Assembly (NCBI GenBank): GCA_965366365.1
Contig: CBDUEV010000005.1
Coordinates: 24,112-88,111, forward strand
DNA: 64,000 bases
Direction of reading: 5' to 3'
DNA from: CBDUEV01 sp965366365
GTDB taxonomy: Bacteria > Actinomycetota > Acidimicrobiia > Spongiisociales > JAENVV01
In this document: positions 46,506 through 55,400 of the stretch, piece by piece
Layout: each line of letters opens with the position of its first letter
Numbering within the stretch: the first letter of the stretch is position 1
Translations under genes and position numbers: made by a program
Notes under the pieces: model-generated
Databases searched by the model: none
Told to the model about the DNA's origin: nothing
The model's input: the letters and a program-made list of their open reading frames with translations, nothing else

Positions 46506-48153
46506 TCCGGTCGAGGAGGCGGCCCTCGCCGACGACTACTGGGCGTACGTTCATCGAATGGATGCCGACACAGCCCTCTGGTCAGGAGATGTCGCCCACC
46601 TCGAGCGGTGGCCGGAGGTGTCGGAGGAAGGAGAGGCCCTCCACCGAGAGCGGCTGCTGTGGTACGCCGAACAGGCTACGAACCTCCCCGGCGGATCGGT
46701 CACCGCGGAGACGGTGGCCTTCACCGCCCGCTCCGCCGCTGATCAGCTCACCTGGCAGGCCGAACTCCGCCGACCCAATCCGGTCATCGGAGCGGTGTCG
46801 ACCATGCTCGTGTTTCTGGGAAGGTTTCCTCTGGTCACCTCGGACGACGGCGACCGTTACCTCGAGAAGTTGGCCGGGCTCCCGCGCTACCTGGCGGACT
46901 TGACCACCCGGTTGGGTGTCGGCGCCACACAGGGCCGCACCCCCATCTTGACCCATGTCGAGGCGGCCGTCGAGCAACTCGACACCTATCTCCGTTCTCC
47001 GCTCGACGGCGATCCGATTCTCGCCCAAGCCGCCCCCACAGACCTGGACTCAGGAGATGCCACGGCGTGGCGAGAAGCGGTGGAGGTGTCTGTGCGCACC
47101 CTCGTTCGTCCGGCGATGGCGCAGTATCGGGAAGCCCTCGCAACGTCGACGATGCCGGCGGCGCGACCCGACACCCGACCCGGGCTGGTGCACCTCGAGG
47201 GCGGCAGCCAGTTGTACGACCGATTCCTCCACGGCAACACGTCGCTCTCGCTCAGCGCCGACGAGGTGCACGCCATCGGTGTGGAGCAGGTGCGACGAAT
47301 CGAGGAGGAGTTCGTCGCCACGGCCGGACCGCTGGTGGGCACGACGCAGATCTCGGAGATCTTCCAGATCCTGCGGGAGGAGCCCGCCTTGCACTACACC
47401 GACGCTCAGGAGCTGGTTGCAGACGCCCGAGCGGCCCTGGATCGTGCCCAGCGCCAGGCTCCCCGATGGTTCGCCACGACCCCCAAGGCCCCGTGTGTGG
47501 CGCAAGAGATCACGGCGGGTGCGCTTGCCTTCTACTCACCTCCCTCCGATGACGGGTCGCAGCCGGGAACGTTCTTCTTCAACGTGGGCGATCCGTCGGC
47601 CTGGGGCACTTTCCAGCTCCAGGCCATCGCCTACCACGAGGGTGTGCCGGGGCATCATTTTCAGGTGGCACGAGCACTCGAGACAGACGGTCTTCACCCT
47701 GTCCACACCAAGATCTTCCTTCCCGCCTACGGGGAGGGGTGGGGCTTGTACACGGAACGTCTGGCCGATGAGATGGGCCTGTACACCACGGAGTGGGATC
47801 GGGTGGGCATGCTGACGGCCGATGTCATGCGAGCCTGCCGCCTCGTGGTCGACACCGGGCTTCACGCCCTGGGTTGGAGTCGGCAGCAGGCTATCGATTA
47901 CCTCCTGTCGCACAGCCCGCTGGCGCCCCAGATGGCCGAGCCCGAAGTGGATCGCTACATCGGGATGCCGGGCCAGGCCACGAGCTACATGATCGGACGC
48001 CTCGAAATCGACGACATCCGTGCCGAAGCCGAGGCAACGGCCGGCGACCGGTTCGACATTGCCGGGTTCCACGACGTGGTGCTCGGGCACGGCTCGGTTC
48101 CTCTACCCACGCTGCGGCGTCGGGTCGAGGCCTGGGCGGCGGAGCGAACCTAG
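46492..48153 (+). CDS. DUF885 family metallopeptidase-like protein
   Basis: This protein of about 553 residues has the DUF885 zinc site HEGVPGHH at 382-389 and a downstream EGWGLYTERLADEMG segment (the third-ligand region). YDRFLHGNTSLSLSADEV is also family-like. No signal peptide is present, so it is probably cytoplasmic. Family members are predicted zinc carboxypeptidases. The TTG at 46492 is the only early start in frame, with an ATG at 46558 as the alternative; the N-terminus is therefore uncertain. It converges with the ThyX gene, 4 bases apart. Confidence 0.85.
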   Translation: MPNPDPVEEAALADDYWAYVHRMDADTALWSGDVAHLERWPEVSEEGEALHRERLLWYAEQATNLPGGSVTAETVAFTARSAADQLTWQAELRRPNPVIGAVSTMLVFLGRFPLVTSDDGDRYLEKLAGLPRYLADLTTRLGVGATQGRTPILTHVEAAVEQLDTYLRSPLDGDPILAQAAPTDLDSGDATAWREAVEVSVRTLVRPAMAQYREALATSTMPAARPDTRPGLVHLEGGSQLYDRFLHGNTSLSLSADEVHAIGVEQVRRIEEEFVATAGPLVGTTQISEIFQILREEPALHYTDAQELVADARAALDRAQRQAPRWFATTPKAPCVAQEITAGALAFYSPPSDDGSQPGTFFFNVGDPSAWGTFQLQAIAYHEGVPGHHFQVARALETDGLHPVHTKIFLPAYGEGWGLYTERLADEMGLYTTEWDRVGMLTADVMRACRLVVDTGLHALGWSRQQAIDYLLSHSPLAPQMAEPEVDRYIGMPGQATSYMIGRLEIDDIRAEAEATAGDRFDIAGFHDVVLGHGSVPLPTLRRRVEAWAAERT

Positions 48154-48157
48154 GCGT

Positions 48158-49774
48158 TCAACGGTCCTGGGTGAGCCGCTTCTGCTCGGTGCGGCGCTCC
48201 TGTTCGAGCCGTTCGAGCTCCACCGTCGAGTAGTCCACGAAACTCATCGCCTCCGCTATGGCTGTATGTCCCGCTTGTTCGCCGATGAGGCGGTGCATCT
48301 CCTGGGCGATGCGGCGGTAGGCGGGGTGGCCGGCGGGTTGGGTCCTGAGTTCGATGAGATGGAACGCCTCCCGGGCGTTCATCTGCATCATGTAGCGGAT
48401 GTTGTAGGCGAACGGGACGACGTACTGGGCTGCGTCGGCGCCCACCTCCTGGCGGATAGCCTCGTAGAGCTCGGCGCTTCTGCTCATCGCCTCGTGCCAT
48501 GTGGTCTCCAGGTCGGAGCCGATCAACTCCTCCGGGGTGTCGTATCCGTGTCGAGTCGTCAGGAGTTGCCATTCGAGGGTGAGCATACGATGCCGTTGCA
48601 GGTCTCGGAACGCGCCGTAGTCGGAGAGCACATCGAACCGGTATGAGGTGCGTTCCATGGCCCGACCGGGCTTGTGGCGGCGGTTGGTGCGATCTCCGAC
48701 ATAGGCGGAGATGATCTCGGCTCGCTGGGCGGCGGACATGCGACGAGCGATTTCGAGGAGCTGGTCATCGGGGAGCTCGGACACCGAATACAGGGCCGCG
48801 CCGACCAGTTTGAGTTCTCCTTCGGGATCGAACTCGACGAGGGTCACTTCGGGACGCGGCTCGGGAAGGTCGGGCAGCTCGTCGGCCAGCAGCTTCACAG
48901 AGCGGGCCACGTCGCTCAGATACTGCGACCATCTGACGCCCCGTTCGGGAACGTCCACCCGAGTCATGAATGCCGGAATGACTTTGCGGAGTTCGGCAAG
49001 CATCATCTCGCCGTACTGGCGAACCTCGGCGAGTGGCGACGCCATCATTCTCACCAACGCCATCTCGTAGGCCTGACCACTGGCGTAGACCCCGACGTTG
49101 GAGGTGGTGGCGGCGGGGAGAAGGCCGCGGATGGTGTCGCAGGCTTTCGCTCTGATGGTGGCCCTCCACACCATGGCACTGTCGCCATCCTGACGGGGGA
49201 AGCGGGACTCGTAGTGCGGCACGAGGACCGCCACCATCTCCGAATAGCGGTCGAAGAGCCAGTTCAGGTGCTCCTCGAAACGTCGACCGAGTTCCGTGCC
49301 GGCGAGCTCCGGTGGGGTGGCGAATCGATACCGGTCGCCGAGCTTCTGGTCGTAGAAGATGTACCTGGTCGACTGTTCGAGGTAGGAGGCTATCCGTCCC
49401 CATTCGAGCACCTTGGTGAGCACGTTCGAGGCCTGCTCGCAGGCGAGGTGGACTCCGCCCAGCTGGGCGACCGAGTCGTCGCCGTACTCCAGGAACACAC
49501 GCTGGTAGAGAGCCTGGGCCTTCTCGAGCGCTTCCCCCGAGCTGCCGCTCATCTCGGCGGCCAGCATGGCGACGCCCTGTTCCTCGTCTCCGATGAACTC
49601 GTCGAGGAGGAGGCGCCGCACCGATTTCGGTGACCGTGAATAGCGAGCGAAGAGAGCACCCTTGACCACTTCGGGGAGATTGGTGAGGGCAAAGACCGGG
49701 CGGTCGAGATTGGTGACGAAGCGTTCCAGGAGAACGGTTTCTGCCTCGGTGAACGATTCGACGTGATACTGCAC
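48158..49774 (-). CDS. Two-domain (tandem) ThyX-like flavin-dependent thymidylate synthase
   Basis: This 538-residue protein is about twice the usual ThyX length. Domain 1 (about 1-270) carries WGRIASYLEQSTRY at 125-138, matching the second half (SxxExSxRY) of the ThyX signature RHRxxSxxExSxRY, but the leading Arg-His is lost. Domain 2 (about 310-538) keeps RHR at 394-396 and MNAREAFHLIELR (465-477) but has a disturbed ExSxR part. The halves are thus complementary. Normal ThyX makes dTMP from dUMP using FAD and methylene-THF as a homotetramer. Chlamydial ThyX is similarly long. A GTG start with a -10 box 6 bases upstream. Confidence 0.85.
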   Translation of the reverse strand: MQYHVESFTEAETVLLERFVTNLDRPVFALTNLPEVVKGALFARYSRSPKSVRRLLLDEFIGDEEQGVAMLAAEMSGSSGEALEKAQALYQRVFLEYGDDSVAQLGGVHLACEQASNVLTKVLEWGRIASYLEQSTRYIFYDQKLGDRYRFATPPELAGTELGRRFEEHLNWLFDRYSEMVAVLVPHYESRFPRQDGDSAMVWRATIRAKACDTIRGLLPAATTSNVGVYASGQAYEMALVRMMASPLAEVRQYGEMMLAELRKVIPAFMTRVDVPERGVRWSQYLSDVARSVKLLADELPDLPEPRPEVTLVEFDPEGELKLVGAALYSVSELPDDQLLEIARRMSAAQRAEIISAYVGDRTNRRHKPGRAMERTSYRFDVLSDYGAFRDLQRHRMLTLEWQLLTTRHGYDTPEELIGSDLETTWHEAMSRSAELYEAIRQEVGADAAQYVVPFAYNIRYMMQMNAREAFHLIELRTQPAGHPAYRRIAQEMHRLIGEQAGHTAIAEAMSFVDYSTVELERLEQERRTEQKRLTQDR

Positions 49775-49786
49775 CAGGCGATTGTA
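49775..49786 (-). promoter_or_regulatory. Leaderless-type -10 box (TACAAT) of the ThyX gene
   Basis: On the minus strand TACAAT (49786-49781) ends 6 bases before the GTG at 49774. It is close to the TATAAT consensus. Confidence 0.5.
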
Positions 49787-49808
49787 CCGATGCGGGAACC
49801 GGACGCGT

Positions 49809-49823
49809 TACCCTGTCGTTCTC
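49809..49823 (+). promoter_or_regulatory. Leaderless-type -10 box (TACCCT) of the 92-residue membrane gene
   Basis: TACCCT at 49809-49814 lies 9 bases before the ATG at 49824. It is divergent from the ThyX promoter, and the two -10 boxes are only 22 bases apart. Confidence 0.45.
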
Positions 49824-50102
49824 ATGACGATGGTCTATCTACGCATCATCCTGGCGGCTCTGCTCTTCATCGCCCTCGGTGTGGGCGCCGTCCCCTTGTT
49901 GGTGTTGGTCAGCCTCTCCGGCGGTGGCACCGGCTACGGGCTCTGTCCGGACGGGATCAGCGCTTGCGAACTCGGGTATCTCTCTCCGGTCGAGATGTCG
50001 GTGTGGTTGGTCGGAACGCTCTTTGTCCTCGTGGCTCTGATCCACCTCATCCGCATCGTGTGGCACAAGATCGATCAGGGACCTCCCGGCCTCACCACCT
50101 AG
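49824..50102 (+). CDS. Small membrane protein of unknown function
   Basis: This 92-residue protein has two membrane helices (about residues 5-30 and 57-78), with a short loop containing two cysteines (GLCPDGISACELG) that could form a disulfide outside the membrane. No family is recognised. The start is taken from the -10 box; an ATG two codons later is equally possible. Confidence 0.6.
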   Translation: MTMVYLRIILAALLFIALGVGAVPLLVLVSLSGGGTGYGLCPDGISACELGYLSPVEMSVWLVGTLFVLVALIHLIRIVWHKIDQGPPGLTT

Positions 50103-50138
50103 GTTCACCCGCGGCCACGCCCACGCCCACGGAGGCTG

Positions 50139-51014
50139 TTACGCCTGTCGGATGGATTCGGCGACCGACAGTTCCTCCGATGTTCCAAACACCACGAGGT
50201 AGATGGCGGCCAGGATGGCAGCGGCGCCCGCCCACCCGCGACCGTTCAGTCGTTCGCCCAGGACGATCATTCCGGTGACGGCGGCAAAGAAGGGCTCCAG
50301 GGCGAGAACGACCGCGGTGTGCGTTGGTCCGATCTTGGTTTGAGCCCAGATCTGCATCAGAAACGCTCCACCGCTGATGGCGATGCCGGTGGCGGCCAGG
50401 GCGGGGAGGTCGGACACGGTGGGGATGGGAAGCCCCTCGACGACGAGCGACGAAATCAAGGCCAACGCCGCCACGACGCTCATCTGAACGGCTGTGAAGC
50501 TGATCACAGGGTGACGGGGCGCCGATTTGGCGAGCACCACGATGTGCCCGGCGAAACCCAACGCCGCGCCGACGGTGAGCGGATCGCCGACCACCAATCC
50601 GCTGAAACCGCCGTCGGGCGTCATGAGCAGGGCCAGGCCGACGAAGGCCAGTCCCGTCCCCAGGAGGGCGATGGTTCTCGGGGCTCGGCGGGCTGCGGCG
50701 CCGGCGATGAGCGGGGTGAGCACCACGTACAGACCGGTGATCAGCCCGCTCTTGGAGGCGGTCGTCGTCACGAGCCCGGCTGTCTGGAACGCGAAACCCA
50801 GGAACAGCATGAGGCCGGCCGCCACTCCGTCCCGCCATATCCGTCGACCCCGGGGCAGGCCGAGGCCCAACAACAGCAACGCGGCGATCAGAAAGCGCCA
50901 GCCGACGAACGCCAACGGGGGGAGGGATTCGACGGCAGCCTTGATCACGACGAACGACCCGCCGAACAGGGCGGCAGCACCCACCAGCGCCGCGTAGGGG
51001 AGCGCCCGTCTCAC
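50139..51014 (-). CDS. EamA/DMT-family transporter
   Basis: This 291-residue protein has ten predicted membrane helices in two EamA repeats (AALFGGSFVVIKAA and FVGWRFLIAALLLLGLG in the first; AISGGAFLMQIWAQTKIGPT and ALEPFFAAVTGMIVLGERL in the second). It is a drug/metabolite transporter of unknown substrate. It starts at a GTG one base after the thioesterase stop, as the last gene of an xpt-thioesterase-transporter operon. A nucleobase substrate is possible from context only. Confidence 0.9.
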   Translation of the reverse strand: MRRALPYAALVGAAALFGGSFVVIKAAVESLPPLAFVGWRFLIAALLLLGLGLPRGRRIWRDGVAAGLMLFLGFAFQTAGLVTTTASKSGLITGLYVVLTPLIAGAAARRAPRTIALLGTGLAFVGLALLMTPDGGFSGLVVGDPLTVGAALGFAGHIVVLAKSAPRHPVISFTAVQMSVVAALALISSLVVEGLPIPTVSDLPALAATGIAISGGAFLMQIWAQTKIGPTHTAVVLALEPFFAAVTGMIVLGERLNGRGWAGAAAILAAIYLVVFGTSEELSVAESIRQA

Positions 51015-51015
51015 G

Positions 51016-51465
51016 TCAGTCGAGGCGTTCGCCGATTTCGGCAGTCACCAAGAAGAGGCCTGAGGCGGTGACCACCTCACGTTCGGCCGCGTCGATCATC
51101 TCGCCGGAGGCGAGGAGGCGGCGCCCCCGGCGTTCGTCGACGCGGGCGCGTACCTGGAATGCCTGGCCCATGGTGGCGGGCCGTCGAAACCGAAGGTCCA
51201 GGGTCCCCGTCACGGACATCACGCCGTGGGTGAGAATCCCGGCCCAAACCAGTAGTTCGTCGAGAGCGGCGGCGGCCACGCCGCCGTGGAGAACGCCTTC
51301 AGTGCCCCGATACTCTGCTCTGGGCGTGAAGGAAGCCGTGACGGTATCGTCCTGGCGGGCGAAATCGTCGAGATGCAAGCCGAGTGGATTGTCCCGGCCG
51401 CAGGCGAAGCACTCGTCGTCGTATTGCCGACGCACCCGATCGACGAGCGCGGCGATGTCATCCAA
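51016..51465 (-). CDS. PaaI-type hot-dog thioesterase
   Basis: This 149-residue hot-dog-fold protein has an N-terminal CFACGRDNPLGLHL segment, EGVLHGGVAAAALDELLVWA in the active-site helix and a final beta sheet (LDLRFRRPATMGQ). Related enzymes cleave acyl-CoA esters; the His-Gly-Gly and the acidic residue in the helix are kept. It uses a TTG start, overlapping the xpt end by 8 bases. The substrate is unknown. Confidence 0.87.
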   Translation of the reverse strand: MDDIAALVDRVRRQYDDECFACGRDNPLGLHLDDFARQDDTVTASFTPRAEYRGTEGVLHGGVAAAALDELLVWAGILTHGVMSVTGTLDLRFRRPATMGQAFQVRARVDERRGRRLLASGEMIDAAEREVVTASGLFLVTAEIGERLD

Positions 51466-52018
51466 AGGTGATGGACCCGTTGTCGACGGAGGCGATGATC
51501 TCCAAGGACCACACAGGCCACCCGCGGGCTTCCAGGCCGGCGCGACCGGGAGCGAATCCCTTTTCGATCACGAAGGCCGCACCCAGTACTGAGCAGCCCG
51601 CCTCCTCGGCGATCTCGCCCAGCGCCAGCGCCGTCCGGCCGCCGGCGAGGAAGTCGTCGATGATGGCCACCCGCAGGCCCGCTTGGAGAACGTGGCGAGC
51701 AACCTCCACTCGATACTCGGTGCCCTTGGTGGGTGAGCTGACTTCGCGAGCAAAACTGTATCGCTGGCCCGGACCGACGTACTTCTTGGCGTACACGTAG
51801 GGAATGGCAAGGAGAGAACTCGTGATGGCGGCCGGGGGAATTCCGGAGGCTTCGGCGGTGAGCAGCAGCTCAGGCTGGTGCGGTCCGATCAGCTCGGCGA
51901 GCCTCCGGCCCACGTCGTTCATCACCTGCGGGTCCACACGGTGGTTCAGGAACCCGTCCACCTTGACGATTTCTCCGTCGACGGTGGCAAAGGTCTCGAT
52001 GGCGGTTCGCAGGTCCAC
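51458..52018 (-). CDS. xpt: Xanthine phosphoribosyltransferase-like protein
   Basis: This 186-residue type I phosphoribosyltransferase resembles Xpt: VKVDGFLNHRVDPQVMNDVG, then TAEASGIPPAAI, the PRPP-binding VAIIDDFLAGGRTAL and AFVIEKGFAPGR. It would convert xanthine (or a related purine) and PRPP to the nucleotide in salvage. The GTG at 52018 fits the family start and has a -10 box 8 bases upstream. No purine riboswitch is seen in the 71-base gap to nth. Confidence 0.86.
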   Translation of the reverse strand: MDLRTAIETFATVDGEIVKVDGFLNHRVDPQVMNDVGRRLAELIGPHQPELLLTAEASGIPPAAITSSLLAIPYVYAKKYVGPGQRYSFAREVSSPTKGTEYRVEVARHVLQAGLRVAIIDDFLAGGRTALALGEIAEEAGCSVLGAAFVIEKGFAPGRAGLEARGWPVWSLEIIASVDNGSITFG

Positions 52019-52032
52019 GGAGCGGAATGCTA
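52019..52032 (-). promoter_or_regulatory. Leaderless-type -10 box (TAGCAT) of xpt
   Basis: On the minus strand TAGCAT (52032-52027) ends 8 bases before the GTG at 52018. Confidence 0.45.
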
Positions 52033-52075
52033 GCGCTCCCGCGTGAACTCCTCGCTCAGGCGGGCGAGTGGCCGC

Positions 52076-52089
52076 TACCATCGCCCGCC
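52076..52089 (+). promoter_or_regulatory. Leaderless-type -10 box (TACCAT) of nth
   Basis: TACCAT at 52076-52081 lies 8 bases before the GTG at 52090 and supports that start over longer frames. Confidence 0.45.
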
Positions 52090-52773
52090 GTGGCACATGG
52101 ATATGTTCGGGCCAACGGGGAAGAGCCCTCCCGCCAGGATCGCGCCAAGGCAGCAAAGCTGGCCGACCGATGGCGCCGGAAGTACCCGGAGATCCGGACC
52201 GCTCTCGACTATCGCAACCCCTGGGAACTGCTGGTCGCCACCGTCATCTCGGCTCAAACCACCGACGAGAACGTGAACCGCGCCGCACCGTCCCTCTTTG
52301 CCCGGTACCCCTCGCCGGAGGACCTCGCCGGGGCGGACCCGGAGGACGTCGAACAGCTCATCTTCTCGACCGGTTTCTACCGGCAGAAGACCCGATCGAT
52401 CATCGCCTTGGCGTCGGATCTGGTCGATCGGTTCGCCGGCGAGGTCCCCACCAGCATGGCTGAGCTGGTCACGCTGAAGGGGGTGGGACGCAAGACAGCC
52501 AGTGTGGTGCTCGCAGAGGCCTTCGGGCAGCCTGCCATCGCCGTCGATACCCACGTCAACCGCGTCGCGAATCGCCTCGGGCTCACGGACGAATCCGATC
52601 CCGTCAAGATCGAACACGACCTCAAGGCCCTCTTCACCAAGGGACAGTGGAACAAGCTGTCGATGCGCATGATCCAATTCGGTCGAGACGTCTGTGACGC
52701 CCGCAAGCCGCGTTGCTGGGAATGCAACCTGTCGGACCTGTGTCCCTACCCGGACAAGACCGAAGCGCCGTGA
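52090..52773 (+). CDS. nth: Endonuclease III (DNA glycosylase/AP lyase)
   Basis: This 227-residue base-excision repair enzyme for oxidised pyrimidines has a helix-hairpin-helix-GPD core (LKGVGRKTASVVLAEAFG then IAVDTHVNRVANRLGL) with catalytic Lys135 and Asp153. The [4Fe-4S] ligands are Cys202, Cys209, Cys212 and Cys218, spaced 6, 2 and 5. VISAQTTDENVN is also typical. It is divergent from xpt. Confidence 0.96.
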   Translation: MAHGYVRANGEEPSRQDRAKAAKLADRWRRKYPEIRTALDYRNPWELLVATVISAQTTDENVNRAAPSLFARYPSPEDLAGADPEDVEQLIFSTGFYRQKTRSIIALASDLVDRFAGEVPTSMAELVTLKGVGRKTASVVLAEAFGQPAIAVDTHVNRVANRLGLTDESDPVKIEHDLKALFTKGQWNKLSMRMIQFGRDVCDARKPRCWECNLSDLCPYPDKTEAP

Positions 52774-52801
52774 CGGACACAGGTGATCGCCCGGTTCGGT
52801 C

Positions 52802-54073
52802 GTGAATCGCCAGATCTTGCGGCTCGCCCTGCCCGCGCTGGGCGCCCTGGCGGCCGATCCGCTCGTGTCCCTCGTCGATACCGCCTTTGTGAGCCGGCTC
52901 GGAGAGGTGGAGTTGGCGGCTCTGGGAGTCAACGCGGCGGTCTTCAGCGTGGCGTTCGCTCTCTTCAGTTTCTTGGCCTACGGCACCACGCCGCTGGTGG
53001 CCAAGGCGATCGGACAGAACGATGAGGCGGCGGCGGACCGGACGATCACCACGGCGTTGGTGGTGGCGGTGGCCCTGGGGATTGCCGCGGTGGCGGTACT
53101 GGAGCTCGGCGGTCGCTGGTTCTTGGAGCTACTGCAGGCTCCTGCCGAGGCCATCGAGGTGGCGCTCACCTACCTGCGGATCCGTGCCCTGGCAGCTCCG
53201 GCGGTCCTGGTCATCCTGGTGGGGCACGGAGCGTTTCGTGGTTTCCAGGACACCCGCACGCCGCTGGTCGTGACGGCGTGGCTCAACGTACTCAACCTGA
53301 TCTTGGACCCGGTGCTCATCTTCGGATTCGGGCTGGGCATGCAGGGCGCCGCCCTCGCCACCGTGGCGGCTCAGTGGGTGGGAGCGGTGTGGTTCGTGCG
53401 TCTGCTGGCCACGCACTGGCTCGGGGCCCGGTCCTTGGACCGAGCGGAGTTGAGGCAGTTCCTCCGGATCGGTCGCCAGCTGACCATCCGAACGGTTTCC
53501 CTTCTCGGGGCATTGACCCTCGCCACGGCCATGGCGGCGCGCGCCGGGACCCGGATTGTCGCCGCCCACCAGGTGGTGGGCCAGGTGTGGTTCTTGTCGG
53601 CGCTGGTCCTGGACGCCTTGGCCATCGCCGGCCAAGCCCTCGTGGGACGTTTCCTCGGCGAAGGCGACGCCAGGGAGGTGGACCGGGTGGTGCGGACGCT
53701 CATCGGTTGGGGGTTCGTCGCCGGTCTGGCCATGGCCGGCCTCATGCTGGCCGTCCGACCCTGGTTGGGTACCTGGTTCGGCACCGGTGTCGAGGTGTCG
53801 GCGGCCATCTCTTCCGCGATGGTCCTCGTGGCGGCCCTGCAGCCGCTGGGGGCCGTGTTGTTCGTCGGCGACGGCGTCTACATGGGAGCTGGACGTTTCG
53901 GTCTTTTGACCTGGTCCTCGTTCGCGGCCGGAAGTGCCGCGGTCGGATTCTTTCTCCTCTGGAAGCCGGAGACCCTGGCGGGAGTCTGGACCGGGGTGGC
54001 GGTGCTCCTCATTGTGCGATTCGCCGCGCAGGCCTTCGACTACCTCCGGCGAGGTTCGGTGCTCGCAACGTGA
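52802..54073 (+). CDS. MATE-family efflux transporter
   Basis: This 423-residue membrane protein has 12 predicted helices in two six-helix halves. ALPALGALAADPLVSLVDTA at the N-terminus is typical of the DinF branch of MATE transporters, as is the VALTYLRIRALAAPAVL segment. It exports organic cations or metabolites in exchange for Na+ or H+; the substrate is unknown. A GTG start. Its 3' end overlaps the converging MFS gene by 34 bases. Confidence 0.92.
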   Translation: MNRQILRLALPALGALAADPLVSLVDTAFVSRLGEVELAALGVNAAVFSVAFALFSFLAYGTTPLVAKAIGQNDEAAADRTITTALVVAVALGIAAVAVLELGGRWFLELLQAPAEAIEVALTYLRIRALAAPAVLVILVGHGAFRGFQDTRTPLVVTAWLNVLNLILDPVLIFGFGLGMQGAALATVAAQWVGAVWFVRLLATHWLGARSLDRAELRQFLRIGRQLTIRTVSLLGALTLATAMAARAGTRIVAAHQVVGQVWFLSALVLDALAIAGQALVGRFLGEGDAREVDRVVRTLIGWGFVAGLAMAGLMLAVRPWLGTWFGTGVEVSAAISSAMVLVAALQPLGAVLFVGDGVYMGAGRFGLLTWSSFAAGSAAVGFFLLWKPETLAGVWTGVAVLLIVRFAAQAFDYLRRGSVLAT

Positions 54074-55275
54074 GGGCGGGTCTCGGGAACGAAGGGAATG
54101 AGGCAGAAGGCGACCAGCGCCACGGGCGCCAGGCGGGTCACCGACGCTGACAGGCCGATCTCGTCGATGGTCGCCTGGCCGAAGGTGAGTCCCGTCACCG
54201 AACCCATCACCGCCATGTTGTTGATCCACGTGACCGCTCTCGAGCGGACGTGGGCCGAAAAGGTTTCGTTGCGTAACGCCCCCAGGGCGGGGGCAAGCAT
54301 GAAAGAGCCGGCTGACGAGACGAAAATCGCCAAACCCACCAGGGGCAGGGCCGTCAGCTGGTACAGCGCCAGGCTCCCGGCCACTGCCAATCCCATGGCA
54401 ACGAGGGCCGTTCTCTTCCGTCCCCATGTGTCGGCGAGGCGCCCACCGACGAGGAACCCCAACCCACCCAGTGTCCCGCCGGTCAGGGCCAAGAGGGCAG
54501 CCGAGGTCGCCGAGAGGCCGAGATCGTCGACGAGGCGTTCGAACGAGAACGAAACGGCCACAGCCAAGAACGTGGCGAGCGAGTAGGAAGCCCCGGCCAG
54601 CAGGAAGAAGTTGCGGCGAGTTCGGAGGGTGAGCTGCTGCCACCAATCGCCCGGCACGCCGGGCTCCATCGTGGTCGGCTTGAGCCACCGTAGAAGAGGA
54701 ACGACGAGGCCGATCCCCAGCAATGAACTGGCGAAGACGAACCGCCACGCTTCAGGTCCCAGATCGGCCACGGCCAAGGCGATGGTCGCCAGGCCGGCCC
54801 CGAGGCTGGTGGCGCCGGCGTAGAGACTGAGTGCGTAGGCGCGGAGACCCTTCGAAACCGTCTCGATGAGCATCACCGCCCCGAGAATGCCGGCAGCCGT
54901 CGCTCCCATTCTGGTGGCCGTCTGGGACGCGGCGAACAGCGCCGGGCCGTTGCTCAGCCCGGTGGCAGCTGAGGCCGCCATGAGCAGAGCAAAGGCAGCC
55001 AGGAAAGGGCCCCGGCGACCCCGCGCATCGCCGCGTATCGAGAAGAGCAACGCCAGCAGCGCTCCGATGCGGGTCACCGAGAGCAGGCCGGACATCTGGC
55101 CTTCGCTCAGCCCCAGCGAGGCTCGGGCGAAAGGAAGCGTGTTGACGGCGTGGGCGGCTGCGTAGCCCTGCGCCACCCCCGCCGCCCACATCAACCCCAC
55201 CACCCGGCGATCCTGGCGAGTGGGTGCCGAGGGTGGTAGGACGGGTCTGAGGAGAGATAGAAGGGGACTCGCCAT
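54040..55275 (-). CDS. Major facilitator superfamily transporter
   Basis: This 411-residue protein has 12 predicted membrane helices. The loop 2-3 region reads SIRGDARGRRGPF, and the second-half counterpart is GGRLADTWGRKRTAL, the MFS signature loop. The start at 55275 is chosen because a TAGGGT -10 box lies 7 bases upstream, in preference to an upstream ATG at 55323. The substrate is unknown. The convergent 34-base 3' overlap with the MATE gene is unusual. Confidence 0.88.
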   Translation of the reverse strand: MASPLLSLLRPVLPPSAPTRQDRRVVGLMWAAGVAQGYAAAHAVNTLPFARASLGLSEGQMSGLLSVTRIGALLALLFSIRGDARGRRGPFLAAFALLMAASAATGLSNGPALFAASQTATRMGATAAGILGAVMLIETVSKGLRAYALSLYAGATSLGAGLATIALAVADLGPEAWRFVFASSLLGIGLVVPLLRWLKPTTMEPGVPGDWWQQLTLRTRRNFFLLAGASYSLATFLAVAVSFSFERLVDDLGLSATSAALLALTGGTLGGLGFLVGGRLADTWGRKRTALVAMGLAVAGSLALYQLTALPLVGLAIFVSSAGSFMLAPALGALRNETFSAHVRSRAVTWINNMAVMGSVTGLTFGQATIDEIGLSASVTRLAPVALVAFCLIPFVPETRPHVASTEPRRR

Positions 55276-55288
55276 CGCGGCCACCCTA
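55276..55288 (-). promoter_or_regulatory. Leaderless-type -10 box (TAGGGT) of the MFS gene
   Basis: On the minus strand TAGGGT (55288-55283) ends 7 bases before the ATG at 55275. The same bases could also serve as a weak AGGGTGG ribosome-binding site. Confidence 0.4.
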
Positions 55289-55400
55289 CCCTTGGCTCGA
55301 TCGAGAGTTCCTGGGTTGTTCATCGCTGACGAGGGGAGAAAGCCCGACGGGCGTGGGATGATGAGGGAACAACCCACCCTCCTTTTCGGTTAGGCGATAC

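Noticed and set aside
53129..54748. A 539-codon minus-strand frame across the MATE gene and into the MFS gene
   Set aside because: The MATE and MFS products have proper membrane topology; this frame does not and is low in complexity.
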